Shown here: piece after piece, positions 1 through 9,219 of the stretch
Numbering within the stretch: position 1 is the stretch's first letter
How the letters are laid out: each line of letters starts with the position of its first letter
NCBI GenBank assembly: GCA_021157415.1
Contig: JAGGWN010000008.1
Span: forward strand, 1-43,495
Direction: 5' to 3'
Length of the DNA stretch: 43,495 nt
Origin: Bacteroidales bacterium
GTDB taxonomy: Bacteria > Bacteroidota > Bacteroidia > Bacteroidales > VadinHA17
Notes under the pieces: generated by a model
What the model saw: only the letters and a program-made list of their open reading frames with translations
What the model was told of the DNA's origin: nothing
Databases searched by the model: none
Translations under genes and position numbers: made by a program

Positions 1-3000
1 ACCACATCATCAATCTGTTCCATTTCTCCTTTCCATGACTCGAAGGTTTCATTGAGGATGGCTTTTTGCTCGGTCATAGGCTTGGTGCTGACACGCAGGA
101 GAAGCTCTTTCAATGCTTTATATTTTAACTTTTTACCCTGGGGGCCCCCAAATTGATCGGCATATCCATCGGAAAAGATATAGAAAGCATCCCCGGGCAG
201 GATCTCAACTTTGTGGTTGGTAAAAGGATCCATACGCACATGGATGGCCACCGGCATCTTATCCCCCTTAATCTCGAAAAGTTCTCTGTTACGGATGTAG
301 TACAGGGGGTTGTTGGCGCCTGCAAAATGCAGAATGTTTTTCTTCTTGTCGATTACGCATAAAGCCATATCCATGCCGTCTTTGGCTTCTCCGGGCTGTC
401 CTTTTTGTTGCAGAGCCTCGATGACATGATAGCGGAGCTTGTTGAGGATGAGATCGGCTTTCAGCACCCGGTTTTCACGCACCACCTCATTGAGGAAGGC
501 GATGCCCAGCATGCTCATGAAAGCTCCGGGTACGCCATGACCGGTACAGTCGGCGGCCGCCACAATGATCTTGTCTTTCACTTCCGCCGCCCAGTAAAAG
601 TCGCCGCTGACAATATCCCTCGGTTTGAAAAGGATAAAATACTCCCTCATGAGTTGTTTCAGCTTTTCCTGCCGGGGTAAGAGAGAGTGCTGAATCCGTT
701 CGGCATACAGGATGCTGTCGGTAATCTCTTTCTTCTGGATGGCGATCTGGTCGCGCTGTGCTTCTGCCAGATCACGTTGTGCCTGTATCTCTTTATTGGC
801 TTCTTCCAGTTCACGGGTGCGCTCGCGTACCTGTTGCTCGAGAAGCTTTTTTTGGCGTTCTATGGTTTTAACCCGCCATTTATACAGGGCAAAGATGATC
901 AACAGGGAGACAAGTATGGCGAGAAGCCGGAACCATCCCGTTTGCCAGAAAGGCTTGCGTATCTCAAACGGAAAACTGCGTGTGTAGCTCCAGATATTGT
1001 CCTTGCCTTTGGCACGGTACACAAACGTGTATTCTCCCGGCTTCAGGTTGGTGTAATAAGCTTTGTAATCTTTTCCCCTGCGGATAATATCGAAGCTGCC
1101 TTTGTTTACACGCAGATAGTACTCATATTCGATAGACCGTTCGTCTGAGAAAAAGAGTCCGGACACCTCGAACACCAGATTGTTCTCATTGTATTTCAGA
1201 CGTATGCCGGGAATCCTTTCGATCTCCTTTCCGTTTACGGTGATTTTCTCGAGATAGCACCGCGGAGAATAGCCGGTCTCTCTTTTCACTTTGATGTTAA
1301 AGTTGGATACGCCATGGTAAGTACCTGCCCATAGCAATCCGTTGGCATCTACAAAAAGCCCGTTGCTGGTGATCTCATCGCCCGAGAGTCCTTCTTTTGA
1401 GTTGATAAGAAATTCTTCTTTCAGGGTCTCCTTGTTGAAATACATGAATCCTATATTGCTGCCTATCCACAGATGGTTCCGGTTTTTGGCAGGGAGGATG
1501 TCTTTTACGATCACATGCTCCTGAGCGAGGGGTATATCCCTGAACTGTCCGTCTTTGAATAGCTCCAACCCTTTTTCCGTACCGACCCATAAGGCATCTT
1601 CATCCAGGCAAAGAGACCATACGGAGGAATTCATCGGAACAAAGGGGATGAAACGTTTTCCGTCGAATTTTATCAGCCCCAGGTTACTGCCTCCGATAAT
1701 TTTCCCCTGATACTCCGTAAGCTGATATACGTTGGCTGTTTCCTTCCCCCGCAGGGTCAGAGGACTTGCTCCAAAGGACGGGAAATAATACACGATTCCC
1801 TTTTTCCCGGTCAGCAGGAAGATCTTACCGTCCGGGGACACATAAATATTTTCCAGGCCGATCAGTAACTGCTTTTTGTTTTGACGGATAATGTGTAGCG
1901 TATTGACATCGAGTTCGAAGATCCCTTCGGAGGTAGCCAGCAGAATATTTTTATCGGGCAGAATGGCCGTGATTACCTTGCCCGGGGATATGGGGATGTG
2001 TGAAGTGAAATTGACCAGATGCTCCCGGTAATAATACACCCCGTCATTGGTGCCGATCCAGATTCTTCCCGCTTTATCCTGCGTGATCGAATAGATGTAA
2101 TTGTTGATCTTTTCCGGATAGAAATTACGCAGATTCTTGGTGTTGATGATCCGTTGCAGACCGCCGGAGAAACCGATCCACAGATTTCCTTCGTTGTCTT
2201 CACAATAAGAAAGCAGGGTGTTGTTGATAAGTTCCCCTCCTGCTTTGTAGGTTACTGCTTTCTGGTCCATAGAGACCAGCTGATACAGATGTGAATCGTT
2301 CATGAACCAGATTGACCCGGATGTGCTCTGGCTGATGGCTTTGATCACCGTTACGGGGATGCCGAATTGATGGTTGAGAGGGGTTCCCTTGTTCCCTTTC
2401 AGGAAGGCCTGTACCGGATTACTGAAAAGGCCTTCGGGGGTGGACAGCCACAAACGGTTGTGTTTATCCGTAAACACGGCATAACAGTGATCTTTCAACA
2501 ATTGGGAAACTTTCCCGTTTTTTGTCAGGAGATAAAGTCCTGCAGGAGAAGCAAAGAAGAACCGGTTCCGGGATGTATCCTCGGTCATCGTATTGATATT
2601 GGCAGGCAGAGCCGGATAAAGATCCTGGATACGCAACACTTTTCCGACGGAGTCTATTTTGTAAGCCCCCTCATTGCTCAGCAGCCATTTTCCGTTATCC
2701 TTGTCGATATAGATTTTATTAAAAGACACATTTTGCATGATGCGGGATACCACAGAATCTTTGGAAATCACGGACACTCCTTTGGAGGTAGCCAGGTAGA
2801 TAAGACCGTCACGGTCCTGCCGGATATCGGACACTGTATTGTCGCTCAGTCCTTTTCTCACATCAAACACTTCCATCTCCCGTCCGTTGTAGCGTACCAC
2901 GCCTGAATTGGTGGCGAACCACATGTATCCTTTCCGGTCTTGCAGGATGGCCGTCACGTCTTCCTGAGGGAGTCCGTTTTCCACACTGAACAGGATATAG

Positions 3001-4649
3001 GGCAGCTTCCCTGTTTGAAAGTGTTCATAGTAGCTCTGGAGAAAATCCTGCGGATTGACAAAGGTATTGCCCCTTTGCACCCGGTTCAGAACATTAAGCA
3101 GTCCTTTGGTTTTCGATTCGGCCAGAAAATGTTTAACCGTTTCCTCCAGCATAGGCTGATCTTTTCGCAGGGCCCAGCAGACATCATTACGGCCTACGAC
3201 AATGCGTGGCGTCAGTCGGGGATAGAGGAAGGCATTGTCGATAATGGTATAATCCGCTTTTTGGTCGATCACATCCCGTACGAACTTCCCTGTGGAGTTG
3301 GCGTAATAGAAGCTGTCTATGCCTTGATTCAGCAACCACTCTTCATAACTGGTGCCGCGGCCTGTCACCCCGTACAGTTTTTTCAGGTCCTCTGTGGTGT
3401 GCACCTCGGTTTCCGGGCGTGTCAGCACAACATCTTCGGTGGCATACACCGGGATGAGGTTGACCTTTTTCTTGCGCCACGGCAACGGGGCCATCATATC
3501 ACAGGCGATGTCAAAATAATGAAATATTTCAGGGGTGTAAATACTGTCTTTTACGATCTTACCCCGGCTGTCTTCCCAATATTTGGCAAAGGTAGGTACC
3601 AGCACAAACTCCATCTGCACACCCAGATAGTCGGCAAATTCTTCGGCCAGGGCCTGCATGAACTGTTTGGTGTTTCCTTTGTGATAGATAAAGTCGCGGT
3701 CACGAAGAGCCACCACGATCTTTTTGGATTTAAGGATCTCGTCCAGGTCCCGGTGATAAGGCTGTATCGGAGTGTGTGGGTTGATGTTTTCCACAAAAAC
3801 AGAATATTTCTCTCCGAATTTCTGAAAGAAAATGCGGTCGAGCACGCCGTTGTTGGAAATGGTACGGAAGAAATTCTCCACCTCGTCTTTCAGTTTATTT
3901 CCTTTTTCCACCCCCCAGGCCGAGTTGGTAATCTTACTGATAGGAAAGACGATTTCCACCTGACCGGGATGCTCCTTGCGGAAGAGCAAGGCCTCGTCCG
4001 CATCCAGAATGACCCCGTCGGCCAGGCCTTGCAGTACCATATTTTTTGAATCTTCTGTGGTGGAAGTTTTGATCATTTTGATTCCTCCACCCACCTTGTC
4101 GTTGATGGCTGACAGATGGGTGACAAAGCTGGTACCGTCCATCAGGGCAATCTTCATATTATTAAGACCATCCAGGTCATGGGGGATGGTCACATCTTTT
4201 CTCATGACCAGTAATTCGGCCGATTTCAGGGTCTCGGCAAAATCGAACAGTCTTTTTCGCCAGTCGAGGATGGAGATGGTGCTACAGACAATGTCGGCTT
4301 TATGAAAAACGTCAGGAGTAAAATGATAAGCAGGATTGGTTTCCAGGTCGGGAGGTCTCTTTCCGTTTTGGCTGAAGAGCTCATCCCAGTCGATGATCAC
4401 CTCCACCAGATCCAGTTTCAGATATCTGGCAAACTCGTAGGCTAGCGGATAATTGATTGAGTTAACGTCGGTATGTTCAAAGGCAACATATATTTTCCCG
4501 CTGCGTTGGATTTCTTCGAGTGTACGTGCTGCTGATTCCGGACCGGCAAGAAAGAGTGTCAGCATAAAAACAGACAGGAGCAGGTGGGTATGTCTGATAA
4601 AACGAAACAAGAAGTTATTTTTCTGCAGAAAGCAACAGGTGTGATGCAT
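1..4649 (-). CDS. Dual solute-binding / beta-propeller / SpoIIE phosphatase sensor, C-terminus cut by window edge
   Basis: About 1549 codons are present and the frame is still open at base 1. In order: a signal peptide (residues 1 to ~40, hydrophobic LLLSVFMLTLFLAG), two periplasmic solute-binding (SBP_bac_3-like) domains at ~42-295 and ~300-540, a two-component-regulator-type propeller with repeated 'G.lWigT..G' blades (~550-1120), a Y_Y_Y domain (~1125-1222), one membrane helix (~1237-1257), a coiled coil, and a SpoIIE/PP2C phosphatase (~1310 to end). The phosphatase keeps SGDFYW, AADCTGHGVPGAFMS, FSDGYADQFGG and the terminal QIDDVV, so only a few residues should be missing. I chose ATG at 4649 because it supplies the whole signal peptide; ATG 4565 is the alternative. 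The likely role is to couple periplasmic ligand binding to cytoplasmic serine phosphatase signalling; ligand and target are unknown. It diverges from ispG. Confidence 0.88.
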   Translation of the reverse strand, partial: MHHTCCFLQKNNFLFRFIRHTHLLLSVFMLTLFLAGPESAARTLEEIQRSGKIYVAFEHTDVNSINYPLAYEFARYLKLDLVEVIIDWDELFSQNGKRPPDLETNPAYHFTPDVFHKADIVCSTISILDWRKRLFDFAETLKSAELLVMRKDVTIPHDLDGLNNMKIALMDGTSFVTHLSAINDKVGGGIKMIKTSTTEDSKNMVLQGLADGVILDADEALLFRKEHPGQVEIVFPISKITNSAWGVEKGNKLKDEVENFFRTISNNGVLDRIFFQKFGEKYSVFVENINPHTPIQPYHRDLDEILKSKKIVVALRDRDFIYHKGNTKQFMQALAEEFADYLGVQMEFVLVPTFAKYWEDSRGKIVKDSIYTPEIFHYFDIACDMMAPLPWRKKKVNLIPVYATEDVVLTRPETEVHTTEDLKKLYGVTGRGTSYEEWLLNQGIDSFYYANSTGKFVRDVIDQKADYTIIDNAFLYPRLTPRIVVGRNDVCWALRKDQPMLEETVKHFLAESKTKGLLNVLNRVQRGNTFVNPQDFLQSYYEHFQTGKLPYILFSVENGLPQEDVTAILQDRKGYMWFATNSGVVRYNGREMEVFDVRKGLSDNTVSDIRQDRDGLIYLATSKGVSVISKDSVVSRIMQNVSFNKIYIDKDNGKWLLSNEGAYKIDSVGKVLRIQDLYPALPANINTMTEDTSRNRFFFASPAGLYLLTKNGKVSQLLKDHCYAVFTDKHNRLWLSTPEGLFSNPVQAFLKGNKGTPLNHQFGIPVTVIKAISQSTSGSIWFMNDSHLYQLVSMDQKAVTYKAGGELINNTLLSYCEDNEGNLWIGFSGGLQRIINTKNLRNFYPEKINNYIYSITQDKAGRIWIGTNDGVYYYREHLVNFTSHIPISPGKVITAILPDKNILLATSEGIFELDVNTLHIIRQNKKQLLIGLENIYVSPDGKIFLLTGKKGIVYYFPSFGASPLTLRGKETANVYQLTEYQGKIIGGSNLGLIKFDGKRFIPFVPMNSSVWSLCLDEDALWVGTEKGLELFKDGQFRDIPLAQEHVIVKDILPAKNRNHLWIGSNIGFMYFNKETLKEEFLINSKEGLSGDEITSNGLFVDANGLLWAGTYHGVSNFNIKVKRETGYSPRCYLEKITVNGKEIERIPGIRLKYNENNLVFEVSGLFFSDERSIEYEYYLRVNKGSFDIIRRGKDYKAYYTNLKPGEYTFVYRAKGKDNIWSYTRSFPFEIRKPFWQTGWFRLLAILVSLLIIFALYKWRVKTIERQKKLLEQQVRERTRELEEANKEIQAQRDLAEAQRDQIAIQKKEITDSILYAERIQHSLLPRQEKLKQLMREYFILFKPRDIVSGDFYWAAEVKDKIIVAAADCTGHGVPGAFMSMLGIAFLNEVVRENRVLKADLILNKLRYHVIEALQQKGQPGEAKDGMDMALCVIDKKKNILHFAGANNPLYYIRNRELFEIKGDKMPVAIHVRMDPFTNHKVEILPGDAFYIFSDGYADQFGGPQGKKLKYKALKELLLRVSTKPMTEQKAILNETFESWKGEMEQIDDV

Positions 4650-4672
4650 TATTTGACGCTTTTTCCCGTTTT

Positions 4673-4680
4673 TCAAAGTA
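4673..4680 (-). promoter_or_regulatory. Near-consensus -7 element of the sensor gene
   Basis: The minus strand reads TACTTTGA 24 bases upstream of the ATG at 4649. It is one base short of the Bacteroidota box TAnnTTTG. It abuts, on the other strand, the ispG box at 4679-4686, so the two divergent promoters would overlap. Confidence 0.35.
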
Positions 4681-4686
4681 TATTTG
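4679..4686 (+). promoter_or_regulatory. -7 promoter element of ispG
   Basis: TATATTTG matches the Bacteroidota -7 consensus TAnnTTTG exactly. It covers the in-frame TTG at 4684, which therefore would not be in the mRNA. This favours ATG 4717 as the ispG start. Confidence 0.6.
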
Positions 4687-4716
4687 CGAAAAGTTGTAGC
4701 AATTTATTTCCTTTTT

Positions 4717-6552
4717 ATGGAAGAACAAAATCTGAGGAAGATATTTATCAACATGATGAGGACTCCGGGCCGGAAAAGAACCCGGGAGATATATATCGGA
4801 AAGGTTCCCCTCGGTGGAAAATATCCGGTGCGGATACAGTCTATGGCCAGCAGTCCCACTTCGGACACGGCAGCCTGTGTGGAAGAAAGCATTCGCATCA
4901 TCCGGGCCGGCGCCGATTATATTCGTTTTACGGCACAAAATACCCGGGAGGCCGGGAACCTGGCGGATATCAGAGACCATCTTCGTCGCAGAGGCTATCA
5001 TACGCCCATCATTGCCGATGTACATTTCAACCCGAAGATTGCCGAGACGGCAGCCCGTATCGTGGAAAAAGTACGTATAAACCCGGGAAACTTCGCACGC
5101 ATTGTTCCACCGGGCAAAGGGATGGCAACAGAAAAGGAGGAGGCCTGTTATATTGAACAGTTGCGTGAACAGTTGGTGCCGCTGCTGAATATCTGTAAAA
5201 AACATCACACGGCGTTGCGGCTGGGGGTGAATCACGGTTCACTCTCAAAAAGGATCCTGGAGAAATACGGAGACACTCCGCAGGGTATGGTAATCTCAGC
5301 GATGGAGTACCTGCGTATTTGTAAAGAGGAGGACTTTCATGAGGTGGTACTTTCGATGAAATCCAGTAACACACGTGTGATGGTGCATGCTTATCGCCTA
5401 TTGGTCGCCACCATGGCTGCTGAAGGAGAGCTGTATCCCCTGCATCTGGGGATCACAGAAGCGGGAGAAGGAGAAGACGGCCGTATCAGGTCGGCTGCAG
5501 GCATCGGGGCTTTGCTGGCAGACGGGCTGGGGGATACTATCCGGGTGTCTCTGACGGAACCTTCTGAAAAGGAGGTCCCCGTAGCCCGGTACCTGGTACA
5601 TTATTTCTCCCGGGAAAAAGAACCCGCACCGGAGGTGCAAATTCCTGCATCTTTTGATCCGTTTGAATATGTACCGGTACAGGAGACGATGGCAGTAGCC
5701 GGGTTCCCGAAATTGCCGGTGGTGGTAAGCACAGGGATGTATGATTCAAAGCAGGAGCCCCGGCCCGATTTAACGGTACGGGAAGATGTGGAGCCCAAGC
5801 TGCTTTCATCTGCCGGAGAAAAACAGTCTTTTGTAAAGGTTCCGGCAGGAGAAGAGGGGGTTCGGCATCTATTGCAATGGCAGGTGCAGAACCCGGCCAC
5901 AGTTGTGGTTGCTGAAGCCGGCGAAACGGATTCGGTCCGGGAAATACGTTCTTTCTTCTTTCGCCTGCAGGAGACCGGGATACGCTACCCTGTGATCCTG
6001 AAAAAAACGTATTCAAGTGAAACGATGGAACAGTTTTGGATTGAGGCGGCAGCCGATATGGGGCCTTTGTTCCTGGATGGATTTGGGAACGGATTATGGC
6101 TGGAGTATGATAAGGATAAGGCAAGAAGCACCCCTCTTCACCCTACGGGTTACGGCGGACAAGAAAGTCAGAAAACCGGGGGAGATTCGGGAAACCCGGA
6201 TATTGCGGTGGCAACGGCGTTCGGTATCCTGCAAGCCGCCAGGGTGCGTTCTTTCCGGCCTGAGTATATTTCCTGTCCTTCCTGTGGCCGCACGCTCTTT
6301 AACATTCAGAAGGTGACAGCCGAAATACGGAAACGTACCTCACATCTGAAAGACATCCGGATCGCCGTGATGGGGTGTATCGTCAATGGCCCCGGCGAAA
6401 TGGCCGACGCGGACTACGGATATGTGGGATCGGGAAAAGACCGGATTACGCTGTACCGGAACCGGCAGATCGTTAAACGAAACATTCCTGCAAAAGATGC
6501 CGTGGAAGAATTGATAAAACTGATTAAGGAAAACGGAGACTGGCAGACGTAA
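4717..6552 (+). CDS. ispG: 4-hydroxy-3-methylbut-2-enyl diphosphate synthase, large form
   Basis: IspG (GcpE) converts methylerythritol cyclodiphosphate to HMBPP in the MEP isoprenoid pathway, using a [4Fe-4S] cluster. The N-terminal TIM-barrel is clear (IGKVPLGGKYPVRIQSM, IIADVHFNPKIA, RLGVNHGSLS). The C-terminal cluster domain carries ISCPSCGRTLFNIQ and GCIVNGPGEMADADYGYVG with the three expected cysteines. At about 611 residues it is the long form known from Bacteroidota, Chlamydiae and plants, which has an insert domain between the barrel and the cluster domain; the usual bacterial form has about 370 residues. ATG 4717 is preferred over TTG 4684 because the latter lies in the -7 box; ATG 4753 is also possible. 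It converges on trpS. Confidence 0.96.
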   Translation: MEEQNLRKIFINMMRTPGRKRTREIYIGKVPLGGKYPVRIQSMASSPTSDTAACVEESIRIIRAGADYIRFTAQNTREAGNLADIRDHLRRRGYHTPIIADVHFNPKIAETAARIVEKVRINPGNFARIVPPGKGMATEKEEACYIEQLREQLVPLLNICKKHHTALRLGVNHGSLSKRILEKYGDTPQGMVISAMEYLRICKEEDFHEVVLSMKSSNTRVMVHAYRLLVATMAAEGELYPLHLGITEAGEGEDGRIRSAAGIGALLADGLGDTIRVSLTEPSEKEVPVARYLVHYFSREKEPAPEVQIPASFDPFEYVPVQETMAVAGFPKLPVVVSTGMYDSKQEPRPDLTVREDVEPKLLSSAGEKQSFVKVPAGEEGVRHLLQWQVQNPATVVVAEAGETDSVREIRSFFFRLQETGIRYPVILKKTYSSETMEQFWIEAAADMGPLFLDGFGNGLWLEYDKDKARSTPLHPTGYGGQESQKTGGDSGNPDIAVATAFGILQAARVRSFRPEYISCPSCGRTLFNIQKVTAEIRKRTSHLKDIRIAVMGCIVNGPGEMADADYGYVGSGKDRITLYRNRQIVKRNIPAKDAVEELIKLIKENGDWQT

Positions 6553-6664
6553 TGTTTATCCCAAACCGGGTTTATAAAATTCGGGAGCTACAGCGGAGAG
6601 ACACAGCACTATAGGACAAGGAGCTCTCTTTTCATTTTATCGTTTCAGCGCTTCACCGGTATTC

Positions 6665-7654
6665 TCAAAACGGTTTAAACCCAATGATCTCCCTGACCTC
6701 GCGTATAGTCTTAGCCGCACTCTCCCTGGCTTTTTCAGCTCCCGAACGTACCACTTTCCGCAAATATTCATTGTCATTATGAATCTCCTCTGCTTTCTCG
6801 CGGATGGGTGTGGTGAACAGGATGATGTCTTCGGCCAGTTGTTTTTTCAGATCGCCGTATCTGATCTTACAACGGTTATACCTGTCCCTGAAATACCGGA
6901 CTGTATCCGGTGAAGAAACAACTTCCATGATCGTGAAAAGGTTTTGTACCGGTTCGCTCATTTCCTGATTTTCTTTTGTGGGGCCGCTGTCGGTGACGGC
7001 GCGCATCACTTTTTTACGAATGACTTCAGGCGTGTCGGTGAGATACAGGGCGTTGCCTTCGCTCTTACCCATCTTCCCGCTGCCGTCGAGGCCGGGGATC
7101 TTTATCAGTTGTTTGCCGAAATTAAAAGCGGTGGGCTCAGGGAAATAATCTACGCCGTACAGGGTGTTGAAGCGGCGGGCAAAGCGCCGGGTCATCTCCA
7201 GATTCTGCTCCTGATCTTTCCCTACCGGTACCTTGGTGGCTTTGTGGATGATGATGTCGGCAGCCATCAGCACAGGATAGGTCAGCAAACCGGCATTGAT
7301 ATTGTCGGGTTGCTTCCGCACTTTTTCTTTGAATGAAGTGGTGCGGGTCAGTTCGCCAATGTATGCGTTCATATTTAAAAGAAGGTATAGCTCGGTCACT
7401 TCCGGGACATCGCTCTGCAGAAACACAGTCGCTGACTCAGGGTCGATACCGCAGGCCAGATATTCCGACAGGATCTGTCTGACGTTTTCATGCAGGTTCT
7501 TGGGTGTGGGATGGGTGGTCAGGGAATGATAGTCCGCAATGAAAAAATAACAGTTATATTCCTGCTGCATCTTCAGATAATTAACCACCGCTCCGAAATA
7601 ATTACCCAGATGCAGATTTCCCGTTGATCGTATTCCGCTGACAACCGTTTCCAT
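6665..7654 (-). CDS. trpS: Tryptophan--tRNA ligase
   Basis: Class I aminoacyl-tRNA synthetase charging tRNA-Trp, 329 residues from the chosen start, normal for bacterial TrpS. The HIGH-type motif is TGNLHLGN near residue 11 and the KMSKS-type loop is GKMGKS near residue 190. TTG at 7678 is in frame, but it falls inside a consensus -7 box (7676-7683), so ATG at 7654 (METVVSGIR...) is the likely start. It is convergent with ispG and divergent from rbfA; no operon partner is seen. Confidence 0.96.
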   Translation of the reverse strand: METVVSGIRSTGNLHLGNYFGAVVNYLKMQQEYNCYFFIADYHSLTTHPTPKNLHENVRQILSEYLACGIDPESATVFLQSDVPEVTELYLLLNMNAYIGELTRTTSFKEKVRKQPDNINAGLLTYPVLMAADIIIHKATKVPVGKDQEQNLEMTRRFARRFNTLYGVDYFPEPTAFNFGKQLIKIPGLDGSGKMGKSEGNALYLTDTPEVIRKKVMRAVTDSGPTKENQEMSEPVQNLFTIMEVVSSPDTVRYFRDRYNRCKIRYGDLKKQLAEDIILFTTPIREKAEEIHNDNEYLRKVVRSGAEKARESAAKTIREVREIIGFKPF

Positions 7655-7675
7655 ACGTGAAAGATTTGATTTCTG

Positions 7676-7683
7676 CAAAACTA
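7676..7683 (-). promoter_or_regulatory. -7 promoter element of trpS
   Basis: The minus strand reads TAGTTTTG, an exact TAnnTTTG match. It ends 21 bases before the ATG at 7654, which implies a very short 5' leader. Confidence 0.5.
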
Positions 7684-7936
7684 TAAAAGATTCATGAAAA
7701 GAGAATCATTGTGAAGCATTAATCCCAACTAACGCATCGGTGCAACTCTTTCGGGTTTTTCTAATGGATCATTTGGGTATTTGAATCGTTTCTCCTTCGC
7801 AGTAGATAAAAAGTCAGCATGCCCGGAACGGAATCATGGCCTTATGCTCGCAGATATCGCAGAAAGCTCTCTTTTTTTCATTGGGTTTTCTATATTTTCC
7901 AATCTCTCACTATTCTAATATTCCATTTAAATATCT

Positions 7937-7944
7937 TACCTTTG
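7937..7944 (+). promoter_or_regulatory. -7 promoter element of rbfA
   Basis: TACCTTTG matches the Bacteroidota -7 consensus and lies 22 bases upstream of the rbfA ATG at 7967. The rest of the 7684-7936 spacer between trpS and rbfA shows no gene or clear structure. Confidence 0.6.
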
Positions 7945-7966
7945 CGGAGGGGAAAAATGTTTGTTT

Positions 7967-8302
7967 ATGGAATCGACCAGACAAAAAAGAGTTGCCAAAT
8001 TGGTGCAAAAAGAGCTCGGGGATATTTTCCTGAAAGAGAGCAAGAGCATGTTTGCCGGAAAAATGATCACGGTCACACAGGTAAGGATGAGTCCGGATCT
8101 GTCGCTGGCCCGGGTATATCTGAGTGTCTTTCCGGCGGTGACAAAGGAGGAATTTCATTCGCTGGTTGATGAACAAAAGAAAAAAATAAGGTTCGAATTA
8201 TCACGGCGTATCCATAATCAATTACGGTCCATGCCCGAGTTGGCTTTTTTTCTGGATGACTCACTGGATTATATCGAACGCATTGATAAATTACTGGAAT
8301 AA
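7967..8302 (+). CDS. rbfA: Ribosome-binding factor A
   Basis: A 111-residue protein beginning MESTRQKRVAKLVQKELGDIF, the typical RbfA opening. RbfA is a KH-fold cytoplasmic factor that binds the 30S subunit and helps mature the 5' end of 16S rRNA, notably in the cold. The family signature region (ITVTQVRMSPDLSLARVYLSV, then IRFELSRRIHNQLR.MPEL.F..D) is intact. A TTG two codons upstream (7961) is possible but ATG 7967 matches homologues. The next gene begins 12 bases after the stop, so the two are probably cotranscribed. Confidence 0.95.
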   Translation: MESTRQKRVAKLVQKELGDIFLKESKSMFAGKMITVTQVRMSPDLSLARVYLSVFPAVTKEEFHSLVDEQKKKIRFELSRRIHNQLRSMPELAFFLDDSLDYIERIDKLLE

Positions 8303-8314
8303 TCCGGAGAGAAT

Positions 8315-9124
8315 ATGCAATATGACCCGATAAAAAGGACGCTCGGGAAGGTCTTTAACAGGACTCCCGGACTAAGGCGGCTGTTTTACAGACTGTTGGA
8401 TTTGTTATTGTTAAGAGCCTGGTATGTCAAACGAGAAATAAAAGCTTCTCTGAAAGATCATAAGCAACCGGTTAAGATCCTGGATGCCGGTTCCGGTTTC
8501 GGACAATATACCTATTTCCTGTTTCGCCGTTTTCCGGCGGGAGAGATTGAGGGGGTGGATGTAAAGACGGAGCAGATCGAAGACTGTACCCGTTTTTTCA
8601 GCAAAATCGATCCGGACAAACGGGTACGTTTCTCTACAGGGGACCTGACCCGTTTTGTTCAACCGGAGACTTACGATTTTATTCTTTGCGTGGATGTGAT
8701 GGAACATATTGAAGAAGATACAAAAGTCTTCCTGAATTATTACCGGTCTCTGAAACCGGGTGGTTTATTGCTTATCTCCACACCGTCCGACCAGGGCGGC
8801 TCGGATGTACACGATCACGAAGGGGAGAGCTTTATCGAAGAACATGTGCGCGACGGCTATAACAGAACAGAGATCAGTGAGAAACTGAAAAAGGCAGGGT
8901 TTTCACACATAGAGACATATTATTCGTATGGTAAGCCGGGGCAGATCGCATGGAAGCTTTCCATGAAAATCCCTATTATGATGCTCAATGCGTCAAAGTT
9001 GCTGTTTATCCTGCTCCCTTTTTATTATCTGGTGGCTTATCCGACAGCTTTTATCCTAAATAGTGTGGATGTTCATAACTCTCACAAAACTGGCACGGGT
9101 TTGATCGTAAAAGCCTGGAAATAA
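8315..9124 (+). CDS. Class I SAM-dependent methyltransferase, membrane-associated
   Basis: A 269-residue protein with the Rossmann motif I ILDAGSGFGQYTY (residues ~55-67), an acidic end of strand 2 (IEGVDVKTEQI) and the post-motif DVMEHIEEDTKVF followed by LKPGGLLLISTPS. These place it in the Methyltransf_11/25-like superfamily. A hydrophobic stretch near residues 222-247 (LLFILLPFYYLVAYPTAFIL) suggests attachment to the inner membrane, so a lipid, quinone or glycan intermediate could be the substrate, but nothing fixes it. It is likely cotranscribed with rbfA. Confidence 0.8.
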   Translation: MQYDPIKRTLGKVFNRTPGLRRLFYRLLDLLLLRAWYVKREIKASLKDHKQPVKILDAGSGFGQYTYFLFRRFPAGEIEGVDVKTEQIEDCTRFFSKIDPDKRVRFSTGDLTRFVQPETYDFILCVDVMEHIEEDTKVFLNYYRSLKPGGLLLISTPSDQGGSDVHDHEGESFIEEHVRDGYNRTEISEKLKKAGFSHIETYYSYGKPGQIAWKLSMKIPIMMLNASKLLFILLPFYYLVAYPTAFILNSVDVHNSHKTGTGLIVKAWK

Positions 9125-9128
9125 TTTA

Positions 9129-9136
9129 TATTTTTG
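9129..9136 (+). promoter_or_regulatory. Possible -7 element upstream of the tRNA-like RNA
   Basis: TATTTTTG, an exact TAnnTTTG match just after the methyltransferase stop, about 85 bases before the cloverleaf at 9220. A TTTG at 9100-9103 could serve as the upstream element, though the spacing is long. It could drive the RNA, the permease gene, or both. Confidence 0.35.
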
Positions 9137-9219
9137 CCATGATTTTTATCCCGGCATGGATGAAGGGAAAACTTAAAAGAGTCTGAAAAAGAGAGAAGAG
9201 AGGAGTGTCATTTTTAGTC

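Noticed and set aside
2940-4049. Long plus-strand open frame opposite the sensor gene
   Set aside because: It has no recognisable motifs and lies antisense to a gene whose domains are clear on the minus strand.
6553-6664. Possible terminator between ispG and trpS
   Set aside because: Only short stems (for example GAGAG/CTCTC with a 24-base loop) are present; not convincing.
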